Of a DNA stretch of 64,000 bases, positions 1 through 11,374 are shown in pieces; position 1 is the stretch's first letter, and each line of letters starts with the position of its first letter. Location: positions 1 to 64,000 of the forward strand of contig JACGCK010000079.1 in assembly GCA_014925825.1 (NCBI GenBank), read 5' to 3'. The notes under the pieces are model-generated. The model saw nothing but the letters and a program-made list of their open reading frames with translations. It searched no databases and had not been told where the DNA came from. The stretch is from Pholiota molesta (Eukaryota > Basidiomycota > Agaricomycetes > Agaricales > Strophariaceae). Position numbers and translations under genes: made by a program.

Positions 1-633
1 CAGATTCCTACAGTGCTTATCGCGTTCATCAGCCCATCACGTAGCGCTATTTATTCTACAGCTTGTATTTAGATAGGGCGAACATGCCTCGATGAAGCAT
101 CGACGACTGAGTTCTGTGGGTCGACACATGACAGTCATGTACTTTCGATATGACTCAATTCCGCATTAATTGCCCATCTAGGCACGAACCTTCATATCAC
201 AGACGGATGACATACCAGTGTGCGACACATGTGAACACGGTGGATGTCTATAGACAGATGAGCTGTGGCATATATATACGCGCCGACCATGACAGGCAGT
301 GCGTCGAGCATTATAACGGGACTCGACCTTCTCCGAAGGGAAGGGTGGTCTGGGCAGAGGTCGGGATTCCGGATAGAAAACGGAATCGTTATGAGACAAT
401 TTATGACGCGAATAACCACGATCCAGTAGACTAAGATAAGAGGCTGGATTGAGGCTGGATGCACATGCCAACATCAGATTTTTCCGATTATTATATCAAC
501 CCAAATCGTGCTCTTCTGCCTTTTTAATTACCCTCGCTACAAATAAATCTGTCGGAATGTTGCGTTTATCTATAATTATACCCTAATTATGTAGAGTACA
601 TCATTTTCATAACATATTCCAGGAATCATCTAC
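1..633. other. No supported gene
   Basis: I see no convincing coding region here. Short overlapping open frames on both strands (around 150-474) have no recognisable motif, no splice pattern and contradict each other. The stretch 480-620 is AT-rich. Confidence 0.5.
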
Positions 634-867
634 TTAGACAATGTCAAGCGCATTGGGATCAGGATGAACTATTACATCCGTGGGGAGATCACCGACGTTG
701 ACCATTGAATTCATCGCTATGTTCTCCGCCTTCATATGACGCAAGGAAATATACATACTAAGCTGCCTCCGAAGAGAATAGGAATAGACACAAGGAAGCT
801 TTGAACTTCGCTGCACGGTCCACTGAATGGCTGGATGTTCGTTCGAGCGTTCACCTGTACCGGACAT
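634..867 (-). CDS. Unassigned ORF abutting the foldback-like element
   Basis: A 77-residue open frame whose first codons (MSGTGER) are read from the outer edge of the left inverted repeat, so its start may be an artefact of the insertion. No family is recognised. It could be the 3' part of a minus-strand gene cut by the element, with the frame at 5145-5510 on the other side as a possible upstream part. I could not build a spliced model that joins them. Confidence 0.2.
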   Translation of the reverse strand: MSGTGERSNEHPAIQWTVQRSSKLPCVYSYSLRRQLSMYISLRHMKAENIAMNSMVNVGDLPTDVIVHPDPNALDIV

Positions 868-959
868 CTTGATATATCAACCCTTGCTATAGCAAGAGCG
901 GGTTGATATATCAGAACCTGTACTAGAGGAGGGTGATTGTTGATATATCACCCTCCTCT
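857..959 (+). repeat. Left terminal inverted repeat of the foldback-like element
   Basis: It starts GTACCGGACATCT and runs through the palindrome GATATATCAACCC..GGGTTGATATATC into the AGAGGAGGGTGAT/ATCACCCTCCTCT pair. The reverse complement is found at 4667-4769. Confidence 0.85.
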
Positions 960-1151
960 GACCTTTTATATAGAGGAGGGTACCCTCTGGGTAGTCTGAT
1001 ATATCATTCTCTTCTGGTCTGGGCACCGCCTTTGCCTGGCAGCATGCCCTCCAATATATCACCCTCCTCTAAGCTTGTATATAGAGGAGGGTACCCACTG
1101 ATATATCATTCTCGTCTGATCTGGGCGCCGCCTTTGCCTGGCGGGCGCCCT
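942..1151 (+). repeat. Two direct subterminal repeats (about 111 and 99 bp)
   Basis: Units at 942-1052 and 1053-1151 share ATATATCACCCTCCTCT, then TATATAGAGGAGGGTACCC, then CTGATATATCATTCTC, and then GCCTTTGCCTGGC. Each unit contains its own small inverted repeat based on AGAGGAGGG. Only the left end of the element has this array, so the element is asymmetric. Confidence 0.8.
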
Positions 1152-2229
1152 CCGCCCAATCCGATTTGAAGGACAGCGGCCCTATCGCTTGGCGGCGCGC
1201 CTGGGCGCAATAATTCAGGCACGCTCCCCGCACGCGATCGCAATCGGGCGAATGCCTGCGCTAGCGGCTGGCAGCAGCTGCGTGCGCGCCCTCATCCCGC
1301 CCTCCGCGCGCCCTCATGGCTACGCTCCTCTCCTGTCCCTCCCGTTCACATTACCAATAGTCCTTGTAGTGTACCCCATGTATTGCGTGCGAATTGATTT
1401 TATTCGAGCGTTTTGTAGCAAAAAAATTGATTTCAATCGATAAAATGTACCCCTCCCAATCGTACGATGAATCGCGCCTTGCCGCGCCTCTTCTAATCCC
1501 ATGCGCCATCGTGCCCTATCCCGTACTGTTCCGTCGACCTTGAAGAATCAAGGGCGCTAAAGAATGAGCCAAAAGTGCTGAGCGCGTCGTGTTCGACGAC
1601 GCGCTCGCGTTTCGGCGTTTGCCGAAATGCCCATCAACGGTGTTGAACCACGGTTGACTTCTTCCTCGTACCACCACAACACCCCCCTCGAGCCCCTCCG
1701 CTGCGACAGGGATGTGGGCTCTCGCTTTGGGAAACGCCAATGGACAAAAGGGAGAAGGAACACAGGGGAGACCCGAGAGCGGGAGACCCAGTAGGTGCGC
1801 CCGTCGTGCCGCCCACGTTGTCCACCCGCTCACACACATCCACCTCCCCACAGTATTCGCTCGCGGCGACGAGGGATGCGGCGACCGCCCCCGTCCTCTC
1901 TTCTTTATGCCATCGCGTGGCCACTCCCACCGCACCCCAGCCTGCCTCCCTGCAGCCCGCCTGGTCCGTGCTCGCTACGTCATCACGACGACGCGGGCCT
2001 GCACGAACCCAGCCACCCCAGCGCCGCCACTCGCCTCCCACCCGCGACCGTCTCCCTACCCTGCCGTTTTCCGAGCCCACCGGACGCCCGTCCGTGCCCA
2101 TGCCCATGCCTCTGAGGCTCGCCCAGCTGGCGACGGCCCTCGTACGTACAACGGGCGCAGTCCGCCGGTTGATGGCGGGGCTGGCTATTGCTGCATCACC
2201 ACATGCGGTGGTGCTGGGTTAGCGCAGGG

Positions 2230-2304
2230 GCTGCACGGGGAGACCACAAGCAACGGCGACGCGAAGGCTGCACGGGGAGACCACGAGCGATGGCGACGCG
2301 AAGG
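2230..2304 (+). repeat. 37 bp tandem duplication inside the foldback-like element
   Basis: Two adjacent copies begin GCTGCACGGGGAGACCAC and end GGCGACGCGAAG, with a few differences between them. Confidence 0.75.
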
Positions 2305-2757
2305 TCGCCATCCCTCATTGTCACCTCTTCGCCCGCTGCTGCAGGGTATGGGTAAGCAGGCAGGCAGCGCCGCAATTTTGCGGAGCAGCATGAATAGCCC
2401 GGGCGTCGGCTGGCACGGGTTCACCAACCCGAGTGCCCCCAAGAATCGGTGAGGAGCGAGCAGGGCTCATTATCCCATTTCAGCATGCGCGCCTATACAG
2501 ATTAGATAGATTATTTGTAATTTTGTATCTAGTGTAGATACGATATTTGAATATAAATGCTTGATTCAAATGTTAGTCCATAAATTCTTCAGCGAAAGCG
2601 TTTCTGAAGCAGCAGCCCATGGCAGTTGCCAGTAAAAAAGATCTTATATTGAGAAAATAGACTGGTATAGAACCAATTCATGTCTACTATTTAGGCTCAA
2701 ATTCTCCGAGCATGAAGTGTTGTACTCACAACACTATATTATACCTTGATCACAAAC

Positions 2758-2805
2758 CTATCGCAAACATCAATGATGGCACATGTTTGCGATATGTTTG
2801 CGATA
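2758..2805. repeat. Small inverted repeat in the AT-rich core
   Basis: TATCGCAAACAT is followed by two copies of ATGTTTGCGATA, so the first arm can pair with either copy. The function is unknown. Confidence 0.6.
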
Positions 2806-4666
2806 CTCTGCCGTTCTACGCTGTAATACTTGCGCTATTGGGGCCAAAAAAAGATATACATGCTCAGTACATGATACAAATCTGATTGATAGAAGTTAGT
2901 CAATATAAGGGAAGAGTGAATGGACCACTATTTGACACATATCATTGAAGTATCATATGGAAACCCTACTGAGGATCCTGGAACTTGTCCTGATCAAAAA
3001 AAACGAATGTATCTTATTAAATAGAGATCAGCTTCTAGTTTCAGAATATGTGCTTCTCTAAGTGGACACCAATGTAGTTCTGCCACAATGAACTGACAAT
3101 CTCAAACATATCTCAAACCTTGGCACTGATTTGGCGCTAATGATGCCGTCTTTAGTTGGCATCAAACACATTGCCCTCCACCATTTCTGCATTGGTACGT
3201 GCCATCTGCATCCACTGACCACGGTGGCCGTTGGGCACGCCAACCAGCACCCGCCGAGAACTGCCGAGCACACACCAGCCGCCAAACCGCGCGGGCCATG
3301 TCACCACCGCCAACGACGAGCGCGAATGCGTAGACCACCCCCAACCAACGGAGCGCCCGTGACAGCAAAATGAACAAAACGCCGCAAGGCCCGGCGCCCA
3401 ACCGCGCACCACGAGACGCCGCAAGTGCGAGCGGGCGAGAGAGCGCCGCAGAATAGGGAAGGCCGTGGAAGGCAAAGGACGCCAAGGTCTCCGAGCCTTA
3501 GAGGCTGACCGGAGGCACCGCGGAGGGCAAAGACCGCACCCACGGTGACGAGACCTGCTGGAGGACATGGAGGCGCCGTCGAGCATGGCGCCCCAGGTAT
3601 GTGCACCGGCGCACTGCCGCTCCCCGCCAATCGCGCTAACCCACCACAGCGCCACTTCACCATCCGTCCAGCCGTATGCCCTGTCAGGCGGGAAAGGCGC
3701 CCCCGTGCCGCCATGTCAGGCGGGAAAGGCCGTCCCACGTCGCCATCATGCATGCAGGCCCAGGTTCCCAGCCCGATGCGACGTCAGCACGCACCCGCGG
3801 CGCACGAAGGCCCAGCCCGACGCCGCCGCACTACACAGTGATGCCAGCGCTTGCTACCGCAACTCAGCCAAGCCGCACGCCGCGCGCTTGCCCTCTTCTT
3901 GCCCACTCGCCAGCAAGCAGATTGATCAGTTAGAGTATCTTACACTATTAAAGTAGATAAAGTTGTAGGGTAAATTAGATTAGATAGGAAATATATTGAC
4001 TGGTTTTGGACTGGTTCAATTCCAAGCAAATTCCAAGTGTGGTATTACATCTGAATGACTCTGTGTCTATTGCCTAGACCACATGGGGCATACAAAGCTA
4101 CAGTAGAGTGTGCTGAGATCTATGCAATGGAAGCAGTGCAGATGCCACAAAGGTGTGCGGGGAAGGGAGCGCAAGGGAGCGGCGGCGGCCATGGGCGCTG
4201 ATTGGCGCGGCATCTTTCGGCCTCGGCCTCGGCGAATGATGGGATATCGAAAGGAACGAGGGCGGACAGCCCTACCCGAGACAAAGAACGCGCGAGTACT
4301 AGAGAGCGGGAAGCGGGGTTGGGAGGCGGGAAATGGGGCTGGATAGCGCGAGGGAGCAGCGGCGGCGAGGGAGTGGCTGTAAATGCGCAAAGGAGCGGCG
4401 GCGGCGGCAACGGCGGTGGCGAGGGTAGAGGCGCACGCTAAAGGATGCGAGATCAGGAACACAAATAGGTTCCGTGAGATTGATTGATCATAGCGCCGGA
4501 AGGGATGGTCGAGGATTGTGACGAATGGGCATACCTTTCTTCAGATGATGGCGGGATGACTAAGGATCGCGCGCCATAGAGGCGCGCTCGCCAAAAAAAT
4601 TTCCCGCGCTGGCGCGCGGATAATTCCATAGGGATAAGCATGGGCGAGGGATAACCACGGCCCGCG

Positions 4667-4769
4667 AGAGGAGGATGATATATCAACGATCACCCTCCTC
4701 TAGTACAGGTTCTGATATATCAACCCGCTCTTGCTATAGCAAGGGTTGATATATCGAGATGTCCGGTAC
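4667..4769 (-). repeat. Right terminal inverted repeat of the foldback-like element
   Basis: Reverse complement of 857-959 with a handful of substitutions, including the complete 13 bp GATATATCAACCC arms and the inner TTGCTATAGCAA. Confidence 0.85.
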
Positions 4770-5144
4770 GCCTGGAGCGTTCTGGTCGAGTGACACGGGT
4801 ACTGGTCTAACAATTAATTCGCATATTACTTGACGTTTGGTGGGCGGACATGATTATTACGCGTAATGTTCTCCGACTAAGGGTATAGCTTCGAGTCATG
4901 AAGCTTCATGTCCAGTGTCAGAATATTTGATTGATAATAGTGATGTTCTCTCATGTCAATGGCTAGTCGAGAAATCGTTACAAGACGATTAACAATTTCT
5001 AGGCTTTCCAAAGTTAAAGTATCACTTCTCCAACCTAACTAGTTCTAAATCTCTGTGGCCTTCTAGGACAAAGAGCTCAATTCATCGACTGTAATGAAAG
5101 AATATATCGTCAATACAATCGTGGTAGAAATGTTGAAAAGTTGC

Positions 5145-5510
5145 CTAAATTATGTACACCGGAAGAATGAAATCAAAGTTCCGTCGTCCTAGGATATCTA
5201 CATAGCACATCTCCGTGCTACTATTTCCATCGAGCACAGAGTATGTATTTACCGGAAGCCATGGCACCCATTGAAATGGATGATGAGGAGGACGTGACCC
5301 AAGGTGTGTTGACCGTGAGAACATGTCGGTGAGAAGCTGTTGGCCCTGGTTCTGTTCGCTCTCATGTGGCACTTTCATTGCTACTCTCAGGTTCTGGAGG
5401 ATTGCCCAGTCGTCCTTCGCAGCTTCTCCGCACATAACTGCCCATATCGTTCCTTCGACGTGAATCCAGAGTCGCCCAGTCGCACCAGGGCCATCTGCGC
5501 GCAAATCCAT
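5145..5510 (-). CDS. Hypothetical ORF, possibly part of a larger spliced gene
   Basis: A 121-residue open frame with ordinary, non-repetitive composition (for example AVMCGEAAKDDWAILQNLRV). The family is not recognised. Upstream on the same strand, a CTACAG acceptor-like site at about 5568-5573 suggests an exon boundary, but I could not fix a full gene model. The stretches 4770-5144 and 5780-6230 show nothing else I can support. Confidence 0.25.
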   Translation of the reverse strand: MDLRADGPGATGRLWIHVEGTIWAVMCGEAAKDDWAILQNLRVAMKVPHESEQNQGQQLLTDMFSRSTHLGSRPPHHPFQWVPWLPVNTYSVLDGNSSTEMCYVDILGRRNFDFILPVYII

Positions 5511-6230
5511 CTACCACACGCTGATATCGGATGGACGTGAACGCTGGCATGCCGGTACAGTCACCTGTAGCGGAAAGATCAACCGTCTTCTGATAACATT
5601 AGCTGTGTTATTTTTGAGCTTGTCCATGTCAGTTTTGATTACTGATATAGATTGGGTTCTTGATTTTTTGGCACGTCCCGGACGAAGGATCATCTTACGG
5701 AGATTGATAGTCAAGATCCTTAATCGCTGGCGCCACCCTTTCGATAAATCCTGTGACCGCGATGACCTTTCATCCAATGCTGTACCGCACTGTATACACG
5801 CGTGCGATCCTAGGAAGCAGTCTCTTATCTGCCCACTTGAATAAATTTACACGTGATGGAGCTCTCCGCAAGGTCTGGACGCGCGGATTTAGGGGCAAAG
5901 GCGCCGCTCTTTCAGCGCTTACTTTACTACTCCGACTTTACAGGGTCATCCATCGCGTAGGATCTCGTAACTGGACCTCTGCCGCGTCCTCAGCCGGCAT
6001 GAATGAGACAATGAAGGTATGGTTCCTACCTTCCTTGCGAAAAGGTTATTAACGTCGAGGAACCAGATGCATAACCCTTCCGAATCAAGTTCTTCCTATA
6101 CCCGATCAACGTTTTGCGTACCTGCCTGCCATTCGCAAACCTCACGGAAGCATGAAACGGACGGCAGTGACTTGTAAATCCCAGGATATGTACGGCGCCT
6201 GCAGGCAGATGAAAGGGTCTGGGAAGGAAA

Positions 6231-6240
6231 TATATAAAAG
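6231..6240 (+). promoter_or_regulatory. TATA box of the first secreted-protein paralogue
   Basis: TATATAAAAG lies about 75 bp before the ATG at 6313. Matching TATAAAA elements stand before the two downstream paralogues. Confidence 0.7.
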
Positions 6241-6312
6241 CCTTCGCTAAGCGACCCCAGAAGGCAGGACCAAGTTCTCCCCTTGCGTACTCCCCCTTAT
6301 TCCCAAGCCATA

Positions 6313-7997
6313 ATGTTAACCTTTAGTCGGTTCTTGTCCACCGTCTCCCTTGCGGTGGCAGCTTCTGGTACGTATTAAACCTTGATACGCTCATATTCTT
6401 CCCTGATCCATTTCCTACATCGCCAGCTCTCGTAACCAACATTGTTCCTCCCGCCTCCAAGGGTACTTGGGACGATCCCTCCAATGCTCTGGACTTGACA
6501 GGAACGGAGACGGACAGCGACGCCATCGCCTCTACTGCCAATCTCGTTGACCAGAAGTCGGGTGCAGCCGGAGACGTCGACCCCAATCCCCCAGTGCCAC
6601 CCGTCACCGTCACCGCCGTCGATGGAACACTGACAAACACGACCGTGACGCGTCGTAGCACCCCCGCGACGGGTTTGTTCCGCCGCGACGCGTCGGACTA
6701 CGAACTGGTGTTCTCCGGTTCAGGCACTGGTCCAACTGCCCGCGACGCGTCCATCGAGGGTACTGCTTACTTGACATTCACTCTTGTTCCAAATTCGACC
6801 TACAACGTCAACGCGTGTCTCGATTTCTGCAGCAGTGTTGAAACTTGCGGTACGACATTGTCCATTCATCCATTATTCTGCACCTCATCATTTTTTTGAA
6901 GTATTCGCCAACGTCTATTACGAACTCAATAATCCAGGTCTCGAAGAACAAACATCGAACTTGAAGTGTGCCGTTTATGCCGACACGCACAGCGCCGCTG
7001 AGAAGCTCAACTTCGGCGGACAACAGCTTGCGCCTCTCCCCGCTGGCTTGACTTTCATCCAAGACAGCAGTGGATATTCTTCCAAGACTCTCGTTGATCC
7101 TGCCGCCCCAGACGGTTACGAACTCGTTTTCGGACCACTCAACGGCGCAAATAACGCACCCGGAGTACGTGTCTTGTATTCTGAGCGCGTAAAGTCCGTT
7201 CTGAACTATCGTATTTCCACAGTACATGGGATTCGCGTTCCTTGATCGTTATGATGTCGACGCGTGTGCCCAGCAGTGCAACACTCGCGGTGCTGATGGC
7301 CAAGGCGGTGCCTGCCAGTTCTTCAACATCTGGCGTGCTGTCGTCAACGGAAACCCCACCACTTACACTTGCTCAATGGTGCGTTTCGCGTCGATATTCA
7401 CCTGAACACCGCCTGACTTTTTATCCGCAGTACTTCATCGTGGCCGACGCGTCCACCGCTGTCAACACTGGCCAGGGCGATCTGCAAGTCACTTTCTCCC
7501 GTGGTTACAAGCGCAAGAACTTCGTCATCGACGGCGGCTTCGAAGGGTTCACCGAGTGCAACGATTTCTGCTTCGATACTAGCTCCGCGAACTGGATCGG
7601 CACGAGCCCGGCAGGCGGCACCCTCGATGCGACCATCTTCTTCTTCCAGCCCTACGCCCACGCCGGCAACGCGGTGTCCCTCCTCGGATCGGCCACGGCG
7701 GAAGACGCCCTCGCCGGGACGCTCACGCCCGCGCAGCCCCTCGCCACCGTCGCCGGCAAGACCTACACGATCAATTTCTTCCACGCCAGCGCCTTCAGCG
7801 GGCCGTCGCTCGAGGCCAACGCGTTTGTGGACGTTCGGTGGAACGGCGCGACGGTCGCGACGATCCGCCCCGGGTTCGAGAACTATGCGTTCTTCCAGTT
7901 CACTGTCACGGCGGTCGGCGGCGACGTGCTCGCGTTCCACGGTGGCGCCGCACCAGCGTGGTCGTTTATTGATGACGTTTCTGTCTTCCAACAGTAG
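6313..7997 (+). CDS. Secreted PAN-like/jelly-roll protein, paralogue 1 (487 aa)
   Basis: Exons 6313-6367, 6427-6849, 6902-7164, 7223-7378 and 7431-7997 join in frame to 487 codons plus TAG. Residues 1-19 form a signal peptide (MLTFSRFLSTVSLAVAASG). A basic segment with RR pairs follows and could be a Kex2-type processing site. Then come two Cys-rich PAN/Apple-like stretches (CLDFCSSVETC..FANVYYELN and DACAQQCNTRG..FNIW). The last ~180 residues look like a galactose-binding-type jelly-roll (DGGFEGF, GTSPAGG, FVDVRWNG, AWSFIDDVSVF), as in CBM4/9- or DUF642-like domains. Agaricomycete proteins of this kind are often labelled fruit-body-specific; that is a weak recollection, and the molecular function is unproven. 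Head of a three-gene tandem array. Confidence 0.85.
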
Positions 7998-9599
7998 ACC
8001 GCTTAACTCCGCTGCTGCTTCCTTCCTATATCACTTTCTCTTCTGTATCTCAAGGGGACCACCGTTTGGTGGTGTGGTATGTACGTGTATATGTGTGATT
8101 CTGACTTTTTATTTAGCTGTTAATATGAAAAATATATCTTTTTACTTCTTTTATCTTATTATTCCGAGGGCACGACGCACTCGAGTAGTTTGAAGTAACT
8201 GACTGTGTTCATATCTCCGCGTTTTGAACAATCAAGCAGATCAATCAAGCGACTGTCTGCCAGTGTGAAGAGATAAGTCTGAACATGGAAATGCTACATA
8301 TCCGTTAATAAAATAACCGTTGATTGATTGATTGATTTTGTGTGCGATACCCGTACTTGAGTCTGACCTTGTCAAGAACCCGGTCAAGATCTCGAGTCTC
8401 TGAATCGGGTCTTGGTATTCGAAAATGGTCGATCAAACCTAACCCTATGAAGTGTTCGCAGCTAAGAAAGTAAAATAAGACCTCGTGAATCACCTCAAGT
8501 CGGGAAATTATCGAAAAGAATGGTATATAAATGTAAGGTGCAAATTAACCTTTTCAACGTCGATATGATGATAAGTATCAGGTGATGGAAAGAATGGCAA
8601 ATTTTTGATATTCAGTTGGTGTTGGTGGGAGAAAGAATACTTCGAACGATCCCATTTAGTATGTTCCATTGAAGGACTTCTAATTTCAGGACCCGTACCT
8701 GATATAAGTGAGTGAGTACTACTTGAGTCTTGATTGCTAAGGCACGGCCCAGACCCCACTGAGCGACAAGTGAATGATGTCAACCTTGGGCTATGCGTCT
8801 GCCAAGGACACCTTCCGCTCACAAACTGATTCTGGACGAGTGATGCTGAATATTGAATCCCGACATGTCAAACGGGAAATTTCCTCGGAAACTAGAAAAC
8901 CTTTGGTCTTGGCCTAGCTTGGCCTTCACTATTTATGCAGGCCTGCTCATTCCGAGTACATTCGAAACACATTCCACATCACTCACTCCGGAAACTCGAG
9001 CGACGAGAGCTCATAGCTCAGCACAAACTCGCTATAGTCTGACATTGTGAGGAGGTCGTCGACAACTGAGCCTAGACTTGACATTGCTGAAGCGCTGAAG
9101 GCTGGTTAATTTTGATTCTCCATTGAGCATACTCACTTCTACCCCCCGCCGAGGATGTCCATGAGTTGTTACTCTTTCGACGACGATTCGCTTACCTTGA
9201 GTTATTTTTTAATTGGAAAAAGTAGAATTGGTGGTAGTGTTCGATATTAAATATTAAGCGCTAAGCCCTTATTAATTGTTAACCCAGTCATAGTGAACTG
9301 TAGTACAGCCTGAAACAATCCTATCGCTGAACCGTATGTACATCAAAAATCCAGATATACTATTATATATACGACGTACAAAAAGTCTTCGACGCCGAAA
9401 TATGATGCAGAAAGAGTAGGTTTTCTCTTGGCGGTGCTCAGTGCTCTGATTGCAGATTCACAACACAGTTACGTGCCTGAGCGCGACTTCCCATATTTGT
9501 CCCATTTCATTGTCGAAGTAAGATGTCCGACGTCGAGGCGGGCTCAAGGTAGCTATTTCATACAGAAACAAAATGTAAGTCAAGCCCTGTCGATACAGA
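7998..9599. other. Intergenic region
   Basis: Nothing supportable as a gene. It includes a short run of GATT repeats near 8322-8337 and an AT-rich tail. It presumably carries the terminator of paralogue 1 and the promoter of paralogue 2. Confidence 0.5.
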
Positions 9600-9607
9600 T
9601 ATAAAAG
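9600..9607 (+). promoter_or_regulatory. TATA box of the second secreted-protein paralogue
   Basis: TATAAAAG lies 60 bp before the ATG at 9660. Confidence 0.7.
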
Positions 9608-9659
9608 TCACTGCTCCAGCCAGAGGCACAGCAGCCAAAGGCCTGACAATTTCCTTCGG

Positions 9660-11374
9660 ATGTTACCTCAACTCATCTCTACCCTTTCGTTGGCAGCAGC
9701 GGCTTCAGGTCGGTCGCTGTGTTTTTTTCTGATGATAGATACACATATATACTCACGGGCGGTTCCATTTTATTTACAGCCGTTGCGACGAAAGCTGTAC
9801 CTCCAGCCTTGCGAGGCGCTTGGTACAAACCGCCGGCTGCGATTACCCTAAATAATACGTTGACTGACACCAATTCCATTGTGTCTACCGTCCATACCGT
9901 CAACCAGAAGGTCAGCGCCAACGGCCTCCCGAACCAGGCCATCAATAGCACCGCCGTTACGGCTATCGATGGGAAAGTCATTCCATCGGCCTCGGTTGTC
10001 CGCGTACCGCTCACAAGTGGCGCATCTTCTGCGACCATATCTCGACGACACTCTGCGTACCAGCAGGTCTTTTCTGGGACGGGTACCGGGCCAACCGACC
10101 GCGACGCATCTATCCAAGGCACCGCCTATCTTACCTACACCACTGTGCCCAACTCGACGTATAATGTTGACGCCTGCCTTACTTTCTGCGATAGCGTGCC
10201 AGCCTGTGGTAAGTTCTGTCATTATGTACCTAAGTTGATTTTTCGTTACTAACTAACGGGTAAATCAGTATTTGCCAATATCTTCTACGAGTTCAACAAC
10301 CCGGGACTCAACGCTGGAAGCTCCAATCTCAAATGCGCGATCTATGCCGATACGCACACCGCTGCGGAAAAGACAAACTTTGGTGGCCAGCAGCAAGCGC
10401 CGCCTCCTGCCGGATTGACCTATATCCAGCAGAGCAGCGGCTTTTCGAAGGGAACGCTCATCTCCCCAAACACTCCTGAAGGTTACGATTTAGTTTTTGG
10501 GCCTACTAACGGCGCGAATAACGCACCAGGAGTAAGTCTCAAGAATTTGCGACAGCGTTCATCAATAACCGTGCGATCTGTAGTACATGGGTTTCGTATT
10601 CCTTGACAGATATGACGTCGGTGCATGCGCACAACAATGCAATACGCGAGGTGCAGACGCCCAAGGCGGCGCATGCCAATACTTCAATATCTGGCGCGCT
10701 GTGGTCAGCGGAATACCAACCACATATACCTGCAGCATGGTAAGCGCTCATACACATATGTACCCACTCAGAAGATTCAAGCAATCGGCAACCATTGTAT
10801 ATTATAGTACTACATTCCTGCCGATGTCGCCACAGCTGTTAATACTGGACAAGGCAGTCTCCAAGTCACCTTCTCTCGGGGCTATAAACGCAAGGACTTT
10901 GCAATTGACGGCGGCTTTGAAGGATTTGACGCCTGCGCGTCCTTCTGTTTCCAAGCATCGTATGCAAATTGGGTCGGAACGAGTCCCGCGGGTGGCGATC
11001 TCGATGCCAGCGTGTTCTTTTTCCAGCCTTATGCCCACTCCGGAAACGCCGTCGCCCTGTTAGGCTCTGCGCAAGGCACCGACGCACTTGCTGGGACACT
11101 CACTGCAGGAGCACCACTCACCACTGTCCACGGAAAACACTACAGCATCGGATTCTTCCACGCCAGCTCGTTTGGCTCGCCCACGGATGAGGCCGCTGCA
11201 TTCGTGGATGTGATGTGGAATGGTGCGCCGGTGGCGACAATTCGCCCTGGGTTCAGCGACTGGAAATTCTTCCAGTTTTCTGTGACTGGGGCTGGAAGCG
11301 ATGTTTTGAGCTTCCATGGAGGCGCGGCGCCTGCTTGGTCGTTTATCGATGACATTACTGTTTTCCAGGTTTGA
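9660..11374 (+). CDS. Secreted PAN-like/jelly-roll protein, paralogue 2 (487 aa)
   Basis: Exons 9660-9708, 9780-10208, 10269-10531, 10584-10739 and 10808-11374. Exons 3, 4 and 5 have exactly the same lengths (263, 156, 567 nt) as in both neighbours, which supports the model. Signal peptide MLPQLISTLSLAAAASG. The PAN-like cysteines (CLTFCDSVPAC; CAQQCNTRG) and the jelly-roll C-terminus (DGGFEGF, FVDVMWNG, WSFIDDITVF) are retained. GC content looks lower than in paralogues 1 and 3, so codon usage has drifted among the three. Role as for paralogue 1: predicted extracellular, possibly carbohydrate-binding. Confidence 0.85.

Larger units (their letters stand above)
857..4769. mobile_element. Foldback-like element, 3.9 kb, with long terminal inverted repeats
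   Basis: The two ends match in inverted orientation for about 103 bp with only a few differences. Inside each end lies a near-palindrome: GATATATCAACCC, then TTGCTATAGCAA, then GGGTTGATATATC. A second inverted pair built on AGAGGAGGGTGAT follows. Direct subterminal repeats occur on the left side. No transposase-like protein is visible inside, so it is probably non-autonomous. A clean target-site duplication was not found. Similarity between the two flanks seems to continue outward weakly (GAGCGTTC against GAACGCTCC, read inverted), so the true ends may be older and longer. The interior is a mosaic: GC-rich blocks (about 1130-2460, 3200-3940, 4130-4480) separated by an AT-rich block (2460-3130). 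The superfamily is not assignable by eye. Confidence 0.75.

Noticed and set aside
1712..2452. 246-residue frame inside the foldback-like element
   Set aside because: Ala/Pro/Arg-rich, overlaps equally long frames on both strands, crosses a tandem duplication, and has no domain. It is the product of GC-rich sequence with few stops.
7398..7991. 197-residue frame antisense to the last exon of secreted-protein gene 1
   Set aside because: A shadow of a GC-rich exon. The sense frame is supported by paralogues and splice sites.
8322..8337. GATT run as a CRISPR-like or satellite array
   Set aside because: Only about four short units with no spacers; simple microsatellite.
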